DNA of 64,000 nt from Lingula anatina (lineage: Eukaryota > Brachiopoda > Lingulata > Lingulida > Lingulidae), in assembly GCF_001039355.2 (NCBI RefSeq), contig NW_019775955.1, forward strand, positions 92,710 to 156,709, read 5' to 3'. Below are positions 1-12,900 of the stretch, piece by piece (positions within the stretch are counted from its first letter, which is position 1; the number at the start of each line of letters is the position of its first letter). The position numbers were made by a program, and so were the translations under genes. The notes beneath the pieces are model-generated. The model had not been told where the DNA came from, did no database searches, and was given only the letters and a program-made list of their open reading frames with translations.

Positions 1-707
1 TAGAGGTGTGAGTTCTTTATCAAACCGTTTCATCTTTTTGACCAAGAGTGTATGTAAGAACACTTAAACCACAAACATACATGCATGCGTATCTCTCACA
101 AAAAGTCCATTTGCACACAGTTATCTTGTACACTTATTTATTTCTCAGAGAAGATCTTTTTTCTCACGTGGAATTTGTTCTCATGGTTTAACGATGGTGA
201 TAGTAATAGTAATAATGATGTAATTTCATCATAGACTGTTTGACATTTCCACAACTCTATTACGCTGTCATAAAAGTCCGAGTCGTAAATGTCAACTGTG
301 TAGCATTGCTTTCCGTCTAATCAAAAAGTGATATTTAAGAGAAAATGGGGAATCACTTTAATACACCAGGGCTAGAGTTCATAGAATTTAGAAGGTAAAA
401 TGGAATCCATAAGATTTGTTGGTCGCGTGCAAATTTTACAAGGCAGCGATGCTGTCAGATGTACAGGTTGATATCAGTAGGCCTATCATAGCTGTTTAAA
501 ATATCAGGAAGTACCAGGAGTGAATTTATAAGGACATTATATGCTGCATGAAATTAATGCAGAAGAGAATGCTTTATCAAAGTTTTTTTTATTGTGTAAT
601 TGATCTATTAAAATTTTCTTTGACTTTAGAAATAAATAAACAAACAAACAATTACCACATAATACAAAAGTACTTATGTAAAATACTCCTTACATACTCC
701 ATACTCC

Positions 708-749
<42 letters not shown>

Positions 750-2700
750 AGACATTTGTAAGTATATAGCTTCCCAGACACGAAAAATTAATCAAAAGGA
801 TTCGAAATTGAAACCATTGCAATTTTGTATCCCGAGAGGTTTTAAGCAGGCCCCAAAGACTGCCACAGTATTTAAGTGAGCGTCTTCATTCCGGAATAAC
901 ATTTGGTTCCATTTACAAACACAAGTAAGAACAGATTTTGTCTTATCTAAAACGTAGACGTATTTTCATGTATTTACTTTTTCGTTTAACAAAAATCCTT
1001 TGAAATGATACGCATAATAAGCAGTAACTGTAAGAATGACCTTTTTCTTTATCAAACTGTTTCATCAGCAAAAATGAGTTAACTGAACTGTATTAGACTC
1101 TATTAGACTGCACAGTGGGGATTTTCACATTATGCTTTAATTCAAACGCGTGCTTATTTAACGTTCCCTAATTATTTAAGATATTCTCAATAACCTTTAT
1201 TCCATGTCTGTGTTAAGAAGGAATGAACACAATTTTTTTTATTAATTCTTATGTCAGAATTATGCCATGGTGGTATTGTCCCTCCCTCGGTCGCTTGCCT
1301 ATTCCCATGATCTTTGGAGATGCATAACATTTGCACAAGATATCCGAATATCCTGCCAAAATTTATTTTGGACACGGTCCACCAACTTCCCTAGATAATC
1401 ATCGCTAAAATTGAGCATATTTCGGATTGGATGTTACCCAATGTGGCTTCCAATATGTTAGTCCGAATCTGATTCCCAGTGTAATTGTGTTATTGAGATG
1501 AAACCATATTCCAGGTTTTTATTCATATTTTAGTCACATCAGTGCTATGAATCACTGTAAGTTTGAGGGACGGAAATGACCGTACCATATATATATTACT
1601 CTGTTTTGGATTTTAGGCGGCCAACCTTTCAAAACATACCTCTAAGATTCCATGCGACTGTCTCTCGATGTGAAAGCCATATATCCAATGTCTTAAAAAC
1701 ATAGAAATTGATCCTACTAGTATAACATACATACTGAATACGGTCTGTAATTGTCGTTGTTATGTGAAACAAGTTTAGATCTCTGTTTTTGTGCATTAGG
1801 ATTCGTAGATTTTTATCATATATGTAGGCCTATATTTTTAGCCATTTTTTTCACACTTGAAGGGGAAAGCGAAAAGGTTGGTGATCTGGCACAGCGATGC
1901 CGAACAATGCGTTTGTACAAGTATGATACGCAGCATTTTACTAAAAATAAACGTTTCAAAGCATGTGTTTCTCTACAAAGTCACTGACTGGAGTTCCTGG
2001 AAAACAGTGCATTTTCAGAAGGTGGTGATGATAAAACTGTTCGACGCTGTTTTGTGTTTTTTAAATACCTATATGTACCTTGATTCAGTATAATTTTCAA
2101 ATTTTGTTGAAAGTCGTCAGTAATTAAGAAAGACATCATACAAACGGCTGCAGTGGGATGCCAGAGGTAACTTGGCATGCATAGCAAACTATATCTATAA
2201 CTCAAAGGTATTGTTGCTATTAGGGGAAAAACAGATTAGGCATCACCACCTCTCCTGCGATTAAACGGCACATTCTGATTAGTTTGAAACACCCCATTGT
2301 TGAAATCTAATAAAATCTTAATAATAATATTAATGAAATTTCCTAAATAAATTTTATTGAAATATGAATAATATATCACCTGAATTGCCAAATCTTCTCC
2401 TGATTTCACAGGTCTTGCGTTTAGTAATTTATTTCTCAATGGTACACTGCATCAATTCACAGCACGTGGTGCATCATAAACACAACAATATTACATAAGC
2501 TTCTTTTAAGACAGATTAACACATGCGCACATTCTATTCAAACCAAACAGTTTTCAAAACAAATATGCCCCATGAATGTTGCAATCACCTCTCGATTTCA
2601 CCGAAAAGAAGATTACTTAACAAAGCGTTATTTCTCAGAACACGAAACTGTTTTCTGACAAAGCCGCGCCCATCGCGGTCTGTACTTCCACAATTCATCT
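1..2700. other. Intergenic DNA without a supported gene
   Basis: I found no coding exon with splice signals or a recognisable protein in this AT-rich stretch. Short open frames are scattered in several frames and have no family resemblance. A GT microsatellite lies near 711-748. The last 200 bases lead into the promoter of the RASD-like gene. Confidence 0.6.
711..748. repeat. (GT)n microsatellite
   Basis: An uninterrupted run of GT dinucleotides, about 19 units. Any open frame through it reads as Val-Cys repeats and is not a protein. Confidence 0.95.
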
Positions 2701-2703
2701 CGG

Positions 2704-2754
2704 ATTGGTTCGCCTTGTTGCAATCGATTTATGGCACCCGGCAAACTATAAATA
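2704..2754 (+). promoter_or_regulatory. TATA promoter with inverted CCAAT box, RASD-like gene
   Basis: A TATAAATA box lies at 2747-2754 and an inverted CCAAT box (ATTGG) at 2704-2708, about 40 bases upstream. This is normal spacing for a polymerase II core promoter. A start site about 30 bases downstream (near 2777-2790) would give a short leader ending at a strong splice donor at 2871. The assignment rests on motif order and distance only. Confidence 0.55.
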
Positions 2755-2779
2755 CCACAGGATCCAAACGAAGACACAG

Positions 2780-2870
2780 ACTGCACGGCAGTTGTCATAC
2801 TGAAAGCTATATCGGCGAAGGTACGCACTGATAGAAGCCAATAAGTACACAGAATTCTTCATCTTTAAAG
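2780..2870 (+). other. Probable non-coding first exon of the RASD-like gene
   Basis: The stretch between the TATA box and an excellent donor (AAAG|GTAAGG, GT at 2871-2872) fits a 5' untranslated exon. The intron would run to an acceptor at 3907-3908 (TTCTAG) or 3949-3950 (CTAACAG), just before the coding exon. The 5' end is estimated from the TATA position. Confidence 0.45.
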
Positions 2871-3963
2871 GTAAGGACTTTTTATATGAAATTCAAGATT
2901 GAAGTCACGTATATTTGTTTCTTCCTGGGAAGAGGTCCGTCGGTTTGATATGTGTATTATAAAACTAGATCTTGCTGAAATCTCAAGACACTAGCAATGA
3001 ACATATTACACATCGCAGCTGTCAGCTGTATCAGCATTGAGGTTTTCTATGATCCTAATATTAGAATGTACAAGTTTGTTTTTTATAATCTACATGCATT
3101 GACCAGCTTAGAGAGTTGGACGATGGATAAGCATGGTTTCTTAAATACAATAGATCCATACGCCGGTCATATCTTACATGTATTTCAACTCAAATTTGTA
3201 TTAAATTTATGGTATTGAAAACATTGTTTTGTAAAGCGATAGAAAAAAGTTTTTAAAAAATACTTGCAATGCTCGTTGATGGAACCTTAATTATTTCTAC
3301 CTGAGCGTTCAGTTTACATTGTGTGCAAGCAGTATTCGCGTGCAGTGATATAATTTCCTCTAAAGGATTTCAGTAGGAATAATTACTCCTGTTCACTATT
3401 ATGTATACTTTAGTTGTAACTTACATGATATTTGTGTTTATTGGTTGTGTAGCTATTTTTGCAAGAGGCAGGTGCAACTTTTTTGAGCAATGCCGCCGCC
3501 AAGGCTCTGAAGCAAATAGTTAGCTTGGTCGCCATTGTGTCAACTTATTAGCGTTTCTTTCGTTCTTTGGCAAAGTTTAATATTATTTTATAAGTTATTC
3601 CGGTTGTTCTACAATGTAACAATTGAAAGCCAGTGGTAAAGCTGATTAATACCCTAAAAAAACATCCTATTGGTTTCTCAGTTTGAATGTCAAGTATTCT
3701 TTCTAAAAAAAGAATCATTCGAATATTACCTGTTACGTTAAGTTACATGAGCATAAAATAGCACCGAAAATAAGGTTCATATCCTTTTATAGTGACGGCT
3801 GTCTACATATTTTTTCAAGAAAAGGAATAATCAATCGACCTCTGCCCCAAATAACTTAAACACATTATTGTTAGTTAAGATTAACAAACGACCCGTTTCC
3901 AATTCTAGGTGAAGATTTGGTTACACCCTCTGGTACTGTGCTTCTAACAGACGACCCGCCACC

Positions 3964-4644
3964 ATGCCTAAGCCACCGATGGTCAAATGTCCATCCACGG
4001 ACAGTGCGATGGACAGCAGCAAGGCGCAAGAAGGCAAACGTCATTACCGCATAGTTATCCTTGGACCGGCCAAAGTGGGGAAGACGAGCATCATCTCGCA
4101 ATTTCTATACGAGAATTTCCAACAACAATATGTTCCAACGGTGGAGGAGCTCCACAGAAGTCATTATGAGATAGACGGAATGAAATTAACCCTTGACATT
4201 ATCGACACTTCAGGTGAATACGAATTTCCCGCCATGAGGAGACTAAACATTTGCAATGGGGATGCCTTCGTTTTAGTCTATTCTCTAGCAGACGAGTCAA
4301 CTTTAGACGAGGTGAAAAAAATCAGACAACAAATTTTGGACGAAAAGAAAACTGATGAGGTGCCAATAGTTATAGTTGGCAATAAGTCAGATATAGCAGA
4401 TAAAGAACGTGAAATGCAGCGGGAGACGGTTGAAACCGTAGTAAACATTGACTGGGGGAATGGTTACGTTGAATCCAGTGCACAGAATAATAAAAATATT
4501 GATGAGATCTTCAAAGAGCTCTTAGTGCAATCTCGCATTCAGTTCCAGTTAAGTCCGGCCATAAGACGTCGCAAACGGCAATCGGTCCCCAATTTATCAA
4601 ACAGGAAAAGTTTCAAACAGACATCAGGGTGTATTATATCATAA
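3964..4644 (+). CDS. RASD/Dexras-Rhes-like small Ras GTPase
   Basis: A complete 226-residue Ras-superfamily GTPase in one coding exon. The start is a near-ideal Kozak context (GCCACCATG). G boxes are all visible: G1 GPAKVGKT at 34-41, switch I PTVEE at 58-62, G3 DTSGE at 81-85, NKSD at 140-143 and SSA at 171-173. A basic tail (RRRKRQ near 201-206) precedes a C-terminal CIIS CAAX box, so farnesylation and membrane attachment are expected. Local words such as PAMRRL, the LDIIDTSG region and the CIIS tail resemble the RASD1/RASD2 family rather than H/K/N-Ras. Positions equivalent to Ras Gly12, Gly13 and Gln61 are Ala36, Lys37 and Glu85, which predicts slow intrinsic GTP hydrolysis, as is known for RASD proteins. 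It is shorter than vertebrate RASD1 (about 280 residues), mainly in the C-terminal extension. Assignment to RASD rather than a neighbouring Ras subfamily is probable, not proven. Confidence 0.88.
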   Translation: MPKPPMVKCPSTDSAMDSSKAQEGKRHYRIVILGPAKVGKTSIISQFLYENFQQQYVPTVEELHRSHYEIDGMKLTLDIIDTSGEYEFPAMRRLNICNGDAFVLVYSLADESTLDEVKKIRQQILDEKKTDEVPIVIVGNKSDIADKEREMQRETVETVVNIDWGNGYVESSAQNNKNIDEIFKELLVQSRIQFQLSPAIRRRKRQSVPNLSNRKSFKQTSGCIIS

Positions 4645-4814
4645 GTGTAAAATTCACCAGAACTGATATAAGAATTGAACTTTAATGTACATATGTAAAA
4701 AGTAATTTTTTTCGTAGAATTGTATGTTCTGACATATCCTTTGATTGTATAAATCAGATTATAAATAAGATTGAATTCCGTTAATGCTCAATTGTCAATT
4801 GTCGTTGTGTATGT

Positions 4815-4820
4815 AATAAA
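4815..4820 (+). terminator. Poly(A) signal AATAAA, RASD-like gene
   Basis: AATAAA lies about 170 bases downstream of the RASD-like stop codon and is followed by further AATAA-like words. It is a plausible cleavage/polyadenylation signal; the cleavage site itself cannot be seen. Confidence 0.5.
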
Positions 4821-6429
4821 TAATCAATCATAACGCCTTGTTGTTAATGCCTTATCTAAATCAGTTATGTGTCAAAAGCCTTCTAACAGTAACACAGTTA
4901 AGTCCTGTCTTCTTATTTCCACTTGTAAGTCTCTCAGGAATGTGACAACCTATCCCTTTCGTGCCTCTTATTTGTGTAAATATACAAGTGCATCAACGTG
5001 GCATATTTGCCCACACAGAACATACTAACAAATTTCAACGTAAACCCACAATTTTTGACCATATAGAGTCCTACAATTCTACAAGAGCTAAAATACTGCA
5101 GAATAGAACACGGCGAGGTTTACCGTTTTCTGCTAGAACCGTGATTTAAGTCAGATTAAGCACTCGTCACTAAGCTTTGCTATCAGTCTGCAAGTCCGCG
5201 ACCCGTACTTTATCTATTACATTTGCCAACGCTTTCTATATTACAAAAAAAGATGGTCGCTGTTCAAACTTTACAATACTGGCCCACAGTCCCCCTTTTC
5301 GACCAATCTATTGTGTTAGAGAAGAAAGCTGATCGTATACTAAAATTATTAGTGTTAATAAAAGGAGACTGGGTGAAATGATATTACAGAAGAATTGCTA
5401 TACATGATAGAGATTAAAATGCATCAGAATTTTGCCTTGTTGCCCAACAATGTTAAATCTTTAAAGTCAACATGTGTTTTACTAAACTTTTTATTATTCG
5501 TCAATTTCATGATGAACTATTCCTAAATGCATTCAAATTTCACAAAGTGACCTTAAGTAAAAGTAATCAGAAAATAACAAATTTGAAACTTGACCCGCAT
5601 TTTGCAATACAAAATCTTCAGTAAGTTTTAATTAAAGACAAAAATAAAGCCGATTTAACAAATACCACATAACTTTCGAAGCTAACCTGTACTTTTTCGA
5701 AGAAAACTCCCCAGTGAATATGAAATAAAACAAGAGAAATCTCTGTCTAATTATATTGAGACCGAATGTAAAATGAATACGAAATTAAATGTTTCATAGA
5801 GTCAAATGTTTCATATAGTTTCATAAATACTGGCCGCGTACTAAAGAACCTCGTTTGCTTCCTAATGTTCTTTCCTATGCCCTATGTGATTTCCTCGAAC
5901 GGCCATTTCCAGTATGTACTAGGGGGAAAAATGACCAGGCGTCAAATATAAACAGCACTGAGATGCAGTATACAAGAACAGAAGCTTTTTTTAAAACTAT
6001 CAACAACCCACGAATCCCCATGACTCTGAACCAATAACCGGTCAACTAACTTCCACATATGTATCGTCTCTCTCGTCTAATTGCTGGAAGATCTTATCTT
6101 TACACAAGGGTTGTCATCAATCTGAAGCACCTTTATGCGCGTGGGTTCTTTGCACGTGCGCAATTGAAACAGAGACTCAGTTCTTTTTTTTTTTTTTTTC
6201 ATAAAAGGTTGCATGCACCTTGATTCTTGGTGTAAGAAGCTGGACAAAATCATCATTACCTATGTTGAATTTTAATTTCTATAGTCATAACGTTTCTTAT
6301 TAATTTAGTAGTACATTTACAACAAGTAAAGACTAGATCTTCTGATTGTTTTAAGCAGCCGGCTTTACCGCCAGTTTATTCTTTTTATTCCTTTTAAGAT
6401 TAAACAATCAGGATTAACTTCAAGAGAAC

Positions 6430-6431
<2 letters not shown>

Positions 6432-6469
<38 letters not shown>
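6432..6469. repeat. Poly(T) tract
   Basis: About 38 consecutive T residues. It may be the A-tail of a minus-strand retroposed element, but I see no recognisable element body next to it. Confidence 0.9.
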
Positions 6470-6471
<2 letters not shown>

Positions 6472-8520
6472 AATGGTGGCATAGATATGTATGGACAGAT
6501 GAACGGATACTTATCAAGCCCGATTACGGCCAGGACCGTTTATGAAGAAGTTAAAATTAAGAGGAAGGCCCACATTGGATTTAAAAGCCACCGAATGGTA
6601 GATTTGCTCAAGTTAAAGCTAGGTTTTAGCAGGGTTTTAAATAAAATCGTTAGAGTTAAGTTTCAATGTGCATCAAAGAACTGTGCGTGACATACTGTTT
6701 GGTTTGTACCTAAAACAATGTTCATACTGTATGAGATGTTGTAGCTTTAACGCATGCACATGATGGGATGCCTGCAATTCGACCAACACAATTCTGCATA
6801 TGGAAACTGCTTTATTTGTAGTTTTTAAGAAATAGCATGCACTGCCTCACCCCATCAGTCGTGTTTAAACTTGAAATAACCACAATCAGGTTAAGAGCAT
6901 TTCCATGACAGTTTGATTTTATTAGTTGTACGTATTACACGTGATACCCGATATCAAACACACTTGCACGAGAGACACTAAAAGCTCTCCTGGGTTTAAA
7001 TTAAAACTCACGCGCTATTTGTCGTGCTGTACACTTATTACCTAAAACAAACGTTCGATAAGAACGTCACGTGTAAGACAATCGCGTGAAGGCATACTAA
7101 TCAGTGACTTATCCAGAGTATTTTCCAATCTCAATCCCTCATTAACAAATTTAGTTGAAATCTTACGACGACGTGATATATGCGTTACAGAAAATATTTT
7201 CCTGCTTTTACAGGACTATTAGATATTTAAACCACTAACTGCAAAGTGGTAAATGTAAATGTGTGGTATACGTTCCCCAGCATATTGGAAGTTTTCAACT
7301 TTGAACTAATAATATTGCTTTTAATTTCTATGGATAGTAGACAGCATACAGTACGTGTTAGTAAGGACCCGCCAAAAAAACCGTTGTTTCAGTTGTTTGA
7401 CGCGTTTTAGGGGTGTTTGTCACATATAATATGGGGTAATTAACCAACGTGCATTCTTTAGTAGAAAGGACAGATGCAATAATAAAGAAAATACAAACCC
7501 ATTCTTTGTCGCTATTTTAACTGTCCCTGAAATACACACATTTTCAACATTTTCAAACCTTGATGAACTGAAAAAACCTTGAGGGCATTTTCAGGAGCCT
7601 TTTCAATGGAACATCTGTCATTCACGCCTCTTATTTACTTGCAGCGCATGTCTAAAGGCCGTATAATTAATTTTCCTCTTAATGTTTATATTTTAACATT
7701 TTGGCCGCATTTTCCGTAAGGCTTGGACCTTGGTAATGTTGACCGACACACAAATTAAAGGAAAGTAACCATTTTGATCAACAATGAATGTTGGTTGTGT
7801 TGGAAGAAGCATAGTCTCTATTGCATTATCTAGATTGCATTATCTATCATTATCTAGATACATAAGCGGTTTCTAAGCACATTTCCTTTAAATTGTAGTC
7901 GATGGTTTCCTATAAAATACACGGCAGTAAAGCTGATTTATAGTCTTTGGACTTGAAACATAATAATCTATTGCTGTACCCATAAAAATACCATCCCAGT
8001 GAGATGGCAAACCCCTTGCTTCTGAGTAGTTCGCGTAAAACTAATAAATTATCGTTTTTTTACCAATAGATGAAAACTTAGATTAAATTCCTTTACTTTT
8101 AATGTCTTTGTGACTTCAGTTCATTAACGAAGCAAACAAAAATACGTGGCTGATTCCAAGTCATGAAACAACCATTAAAGGGTTATTTGAATCTCCATAT
8201 TTTCCAAATTATCAACTGTTAAAGAGGTATACACCTTAAAAAGGACACTCATATCAGTGTCTAGTCACAGCAACGGCGAGCGGTGCGTCTGGTCTTATCT
8301 GGGTTCTACCACTGTACCAGGGGTGTCAAGCGGCAAGGTAGGCCTATTCCTTCCGGTATGTTGATCTGGAATAACATGCCAGCCATCATCCGTACCTTGT
8401 CCGAGGTGGTTCATATTTTTTGTAGGACCAGTAGAGCGATAATTGGGGGAGTGGTTACTAACCTATAGGGTGTCAATCTTGCGACTTTGATGGCCGCGGT
8501 AGCATTCAAACTGGATTATC

Positions 8521-8700
8521 TCAGAGCGCATTCAGAACAGCGGACCAACAGATCCACGGATCAAATATGGTGTCCCACTAAAAAGCTTATAACCACTTAA
8601 AATTCCCGATTAGAGACGGGATTACGCAACAAGCATTCAAGTGGGTCGGTCATATTTGATCCGTGGATCTGTTAGACCGCCATTCTGAACGCGCTCTCAC
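8521..8700. mobile_element. MITE with ~55-bp terminal inverted repeats
   Basis: The left end (from CAGAGCGCATTCAGAACAGC) and the right end (to GACCGCCATTCTGAACGCGC) are near-perfect reverse complements, sharing the core ACAGATCCACGGATCAAATA. The spacer is about 60 bases with no coding capacity. Size and structure fit a miniature inverted-repeat transposable element. The superfamily is not assignable because clear target-site duplications are not evident. Confidence 0.75.
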
Positions 8701-9823
8701 AGAAGGTAATATTGATTTTGTTTGTCAGTTGGATTTACCAGACATCATAACAACGTGTTTACAAGACAATCGCGTGAGGGAATGTTAATATAGGGCCTAT
8801 ACATCTCCCAGTCTGCTGTTGACAATTTCTCATTAACGACTTCAAATGAAGTCTACGAGAAAGAAAGATACATAGGCCTATGCGATTAACATTTTTTTCC
8901 TGCTTTCACTCAAACTCCATAGTCACTAGATTGAAATTTCTATGAAATGACCTCACACACTTGCAGCAAAATGGAAAAAAATTATTTCGCCCGCCTAAAA
9001 GAAATTAAAGGCTTTTCATTTTTATGAGCCCGCATATGTAGCAAATCTTTTCATATTTAAAACGACTTTCAAACAGGGCACTGCATTCATACGGTATTTT
9101 AGGTCACTAGATTGCAGATAACGCTGAGAATTTGTCTCAGCTATGACCTAACATTTGAGAACCTGGCAGAAACTGGACCCGACTCGTCTCGTAACCGTAG
9201 GCTTTGTGTTAAGTCTTGTCTACTTTATAGCTTGAGGTAAGTGGACATAATGTCTACCAAATCGTAACAGGATGTGCGTGTAGTTTGTTTGTAGTTGGCT
9301 GTAAATTGTGTAAATTGCATAATGTTAAAAGAGCCGCAAATTCGGTCAAAGAATTATGGATCAACTTTGCCTCTATTCTTTATATCCTTGCCATCCTCCT
9401 TGGTTGAAGGTAATCTCCCGTGGCCTATTTTATGCTCTTGCAGTGTGCGCGTGCCTAGTCCCTTTGACCCCCAATATGTATAGGGCCTACGATAGTGAAT
9501 CAATCACTTCTTTTTTAGGCCATTCACATTAGAAAGTTAACCGCGGTCGAGTTTCCTCTGTTTGGACGTAATTTGACTTTTTGTCCTGGGACTGTTCTGA
9601 CCTAGCTGAATCTAGACAAGACGAACAAGAATGTATTGTGCAGAACACCTTTGCCCTAATAGGATCTATAGTTTTGAATTGATTTGATCCCCATGCATAA
9701 AACAAGGCAAAGTAAACATACCGGGTTTTTTGTATGATCCCATGTAAAACAGGGCAAAGTAAAAATATGTTGTACAACGTAATGTAATTTTTTTTTCATA
9801 CAGTAAAGCATCTCATATTCACC

Positions 9824-9970
9824 ATGAGTGAGAGGCAGACAACAGATGCGTTCCCAGGGGTACAGAAGACGGAGCCAAAACCTGAGATTTTCACTGTCCC
9901 CCCACCTCAGCCCAAGAAAAAGAAACCTGGTCAGCTCACTGCCCAGCAGGTCAAACAATTCTTTGAAGAG
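9824..9970 (+). CDS. PhyH-like gene, coding exon 1
   Basis: 49 codons from ATG (context TTCACCATGA) to QQVKQFFEE, ending in phase 0 at GTAGAT. An acceptor-like CAG ends at 9803, so the exon may begin at 9804 with a short leader and an upstream non-coding exon. Confidence 0.85.
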
Positions 9971-12900
9971 GTAGATATTATAGTGAATAGGTTGTTATCA
10001 ATTTGTTATCAATTTTTTATTGTATTTAGAATCTTTTAACACTGCAAGCCACATGAAAATTTTCTTCACTTTTTACTTATACTTCTTTGTATTCTGGCAT
10101 AATTTCAAAATAATTTAGTTTTTACATTTCTCCAGGGCTATGTCGTTGTAGAAGATTTCTTTACACGCGAAGAACTTGATGCATGTAGAGACGCTGTGGC
10201 GGGGTTGGTGGATGATCTGGCAAAGAAGTTGTATGATGGTGGGAAGATTAAAAGTAAGGATTGCACAGGCCACACCAAGGAGGAATATTAGTGTTTTTAG
10301 CATGCAGACATGCCTTTTAAAAAATCTTTTACCCCAACCCCCTTCAAGTAAAATCACAGAGCTGCCATTTATGTTGGCTAGGACCTTATAAAATAAGTAA
10401 TAAATATTTGTTTTAGCTGGAGAAATATACTTTGATGTTAATATTCATTTTGCCAATTATCATCATTTTAATTAAAACTTCATCCTTCTTCATCACAAAT
10501 ACACCTTAATTGACATGGAAACCAAATCCCTCTGGCAGACAGAAACTTGCATATGAGGATGATATACTTTCATGTTATTATTTTTGATAATTTTGAATAT
10601 TTGTCTGTTAAAAAAATCAGACCACCTTATCAGCAACATATGTGGTGAAATTACATTGTATCTAACGATATTTGCATCAGGTGTTTTGTCGTCTACCTAG
10701 TGAAATGAAAATGATCACTTGTACCTTGCATTGTTCCTGTTTATGGCACAATTTTCAAATTACATGTATTTTTCATTAACCCTTTTTCACAGAATTGACA
10801 AACATGGGTTTGTCTTGCAGTATAATTTGGAATGCTGTGTGCTCATTTCATTTGAGTAGATGATGAGATTTTGCAGCTGTTTCAATCAGTATTTCATATC
10901 AGTACCAGCAATCTTTTACCTTCTTTCTACTAGAACTGTACAGAGACCAAGGATTGTTCACCAGACTGACAGCCATTGAGAAAGAATTCCCTGGAGCTAA
11001 CATTATTCTCCATAAAAGCCAAAACATGCCAAAGGTAATCATTTTCAAAATCACACAATTAAAATCATTGTGCAGTGGAAAGTGCCCTATCACTGTGCTG
11101 CTATAGGCATTGTTATAGCTTTATTAACAGGTTTCCAACTAGGACATTTCGTGACACATTTAAATTTCTCATATAAGAAGTATACTCTACAGCTTTCTTC
11201 AAAATGTAAAAGTAAACACTTGTAAGTACTTAGTTGCAGGTTAGTCAAAGTCACCTTGAGTTTCAGACTAATTCTTTACTGTCAGCACACCCCTGCGGTT
11301 CACAGTTTAAAATGCATATATGGTAAATATTTTATCTTTTCAATAAACGAAAATTATAAAACTTTCAGATACATAAAAATTATGATTACATGTACCGGTA
11401 TATAGAGCATTTTTGGTGCTTTTACTGCATTGAAAAGAAAAGAAGTATTGAGTAGCCTGCTTTTCAATTTTACTGCTACCACTCAGTAGGATATTCTAAT
11501 TTTAAAGCTTATGACTTATAATTACAGTATCTTTAAAATTTACAATTTCCCCCATGAAAAAGATCAAGTGATTATTGTAGTTGGTTTCCACCAACCTGAA
11601 ACTCAGGGTTGTTAAACAGCTACCAGTGCTTTGATCTCCAAATGTTTCTGAACGAAATGGTCTAGATTAAGATTCCACGTTATCAATTTAGGCAATCCAG
11701 GAGCTTTGGACCAATGAGCGCCTGCTGAATGCTGTGGAGCAACTGATTGGGCCAGATATAGCAGGCCATCCTGTGTGGAATCTGCGTACAAAAACACCCA
11801 AAAATGAAGCCACAACTGTCCCATGGCACCAAGGTACTGGTACAGACAGTTTTCATTTAAACACCATGGATCAAGGGCATTTAAAAAAAGTGATATGAAT
11901 TAAATAGTCAAGTAGCTTTTGCTTGCAGATGTGCGGAAAACCTAGGGCACGCTGAAGGACCAGAGGACCTGCACTACTGTCTACAAGACTACAAGTAATC
12001 AGCAGGTCCTCCCAATTCTGTGCTGGGCCTAACTATTTTATTTCTGTTGGTATATGTGTACATGTGATAAATTTTAATGTATTGTATTTTCACATAAACC
12101 TTGCCAGCCCAGAGGACCTGGGATATCAAAAACCATGCAGGTCCTCTGGCATTTCAAGCACTCATGACCAGTCATATAGACATTCTGTTTCCCCATGTCT
12201 GTGATTGTTTTTTTAATTGATTTATAAAGTTTGAATCTTTTAAGGTATCAATAATCAGGTCAAATAATGATAATAATAATCAAGTTTGATATACATGTAT
12301 TGTTATCAGTCACTGAACAACCTGTATTTTGATACAAAAGTCATGCTATTTACTTCAACTATTTTTTTTGCCTAGATGTTGGCTACCTGGACAACAATTC
12401 CTATGAAGTTCTGCAGCCCACTGCATGGATACCACTTTTGGACTCTAATGAAAACAATGGTTGTATGCAGGTGAGATTCCTATTGATGCAGTTACGCATC
12501 AGCATTTACAGGATGGCAATTGTTTTCAGATGAATGGAAGAGGTGGAATTGACATTAGGTATTAAAGGAAAATATCAAAATCATGATTAAAATCACACCA
12601 AGGTTTTACCATCAGTGCTAGACAAGAGCACACTCCCTATTCTATGCTTCATTATAGTAGCTACCTCAAAGTTGTATTTGTTCTATGCAATAAAAGCACC
12701 ACAAATGCTATATAGAAATATATTTTTTATGCTTTCAGAATAATTTATATGAAAGATTGATGATTTCCATCCATAGAAAAGATTGGGTCATTACAGTAAT
12801 TAAAGGGAAGGTAGTGGTCTTTTAACCCCCACAGTTGACCCAACTAAAGAAATGGCATAAAGCTGAAATCAATCTTTGATTCAGATTGGGCCTTTTTTGG

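Larger units (their letters stand above)
4821..9803. other. Intergenic DNA between RASD-like and dioxygenase genes
   Basis: No coding exon was found. The stretch is AT-rich with a poly(T) tract at 6432-6469 and one short inverted-repeat element at 8521-8700. The reading frame at 6487-6690 just after the poly(T) resembles no family I know. An acceptor-like TTTTTTCATACAG ends at 9803 just before the next gene, so part of this stretch may be a 5' UTR intron. Confidence 0.55.

Noticed and set aside
548-769. A 73-residue open frame with Val-Cys repeats
   Set aside because: It is the translation of a GT microsatellite with no supported exon structure.
2628-2831. Overlapping short open frames on both strands over the RASD promoter
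   Set aside because: They overlap the TATA box and the predicted leader and have no splice or family support.
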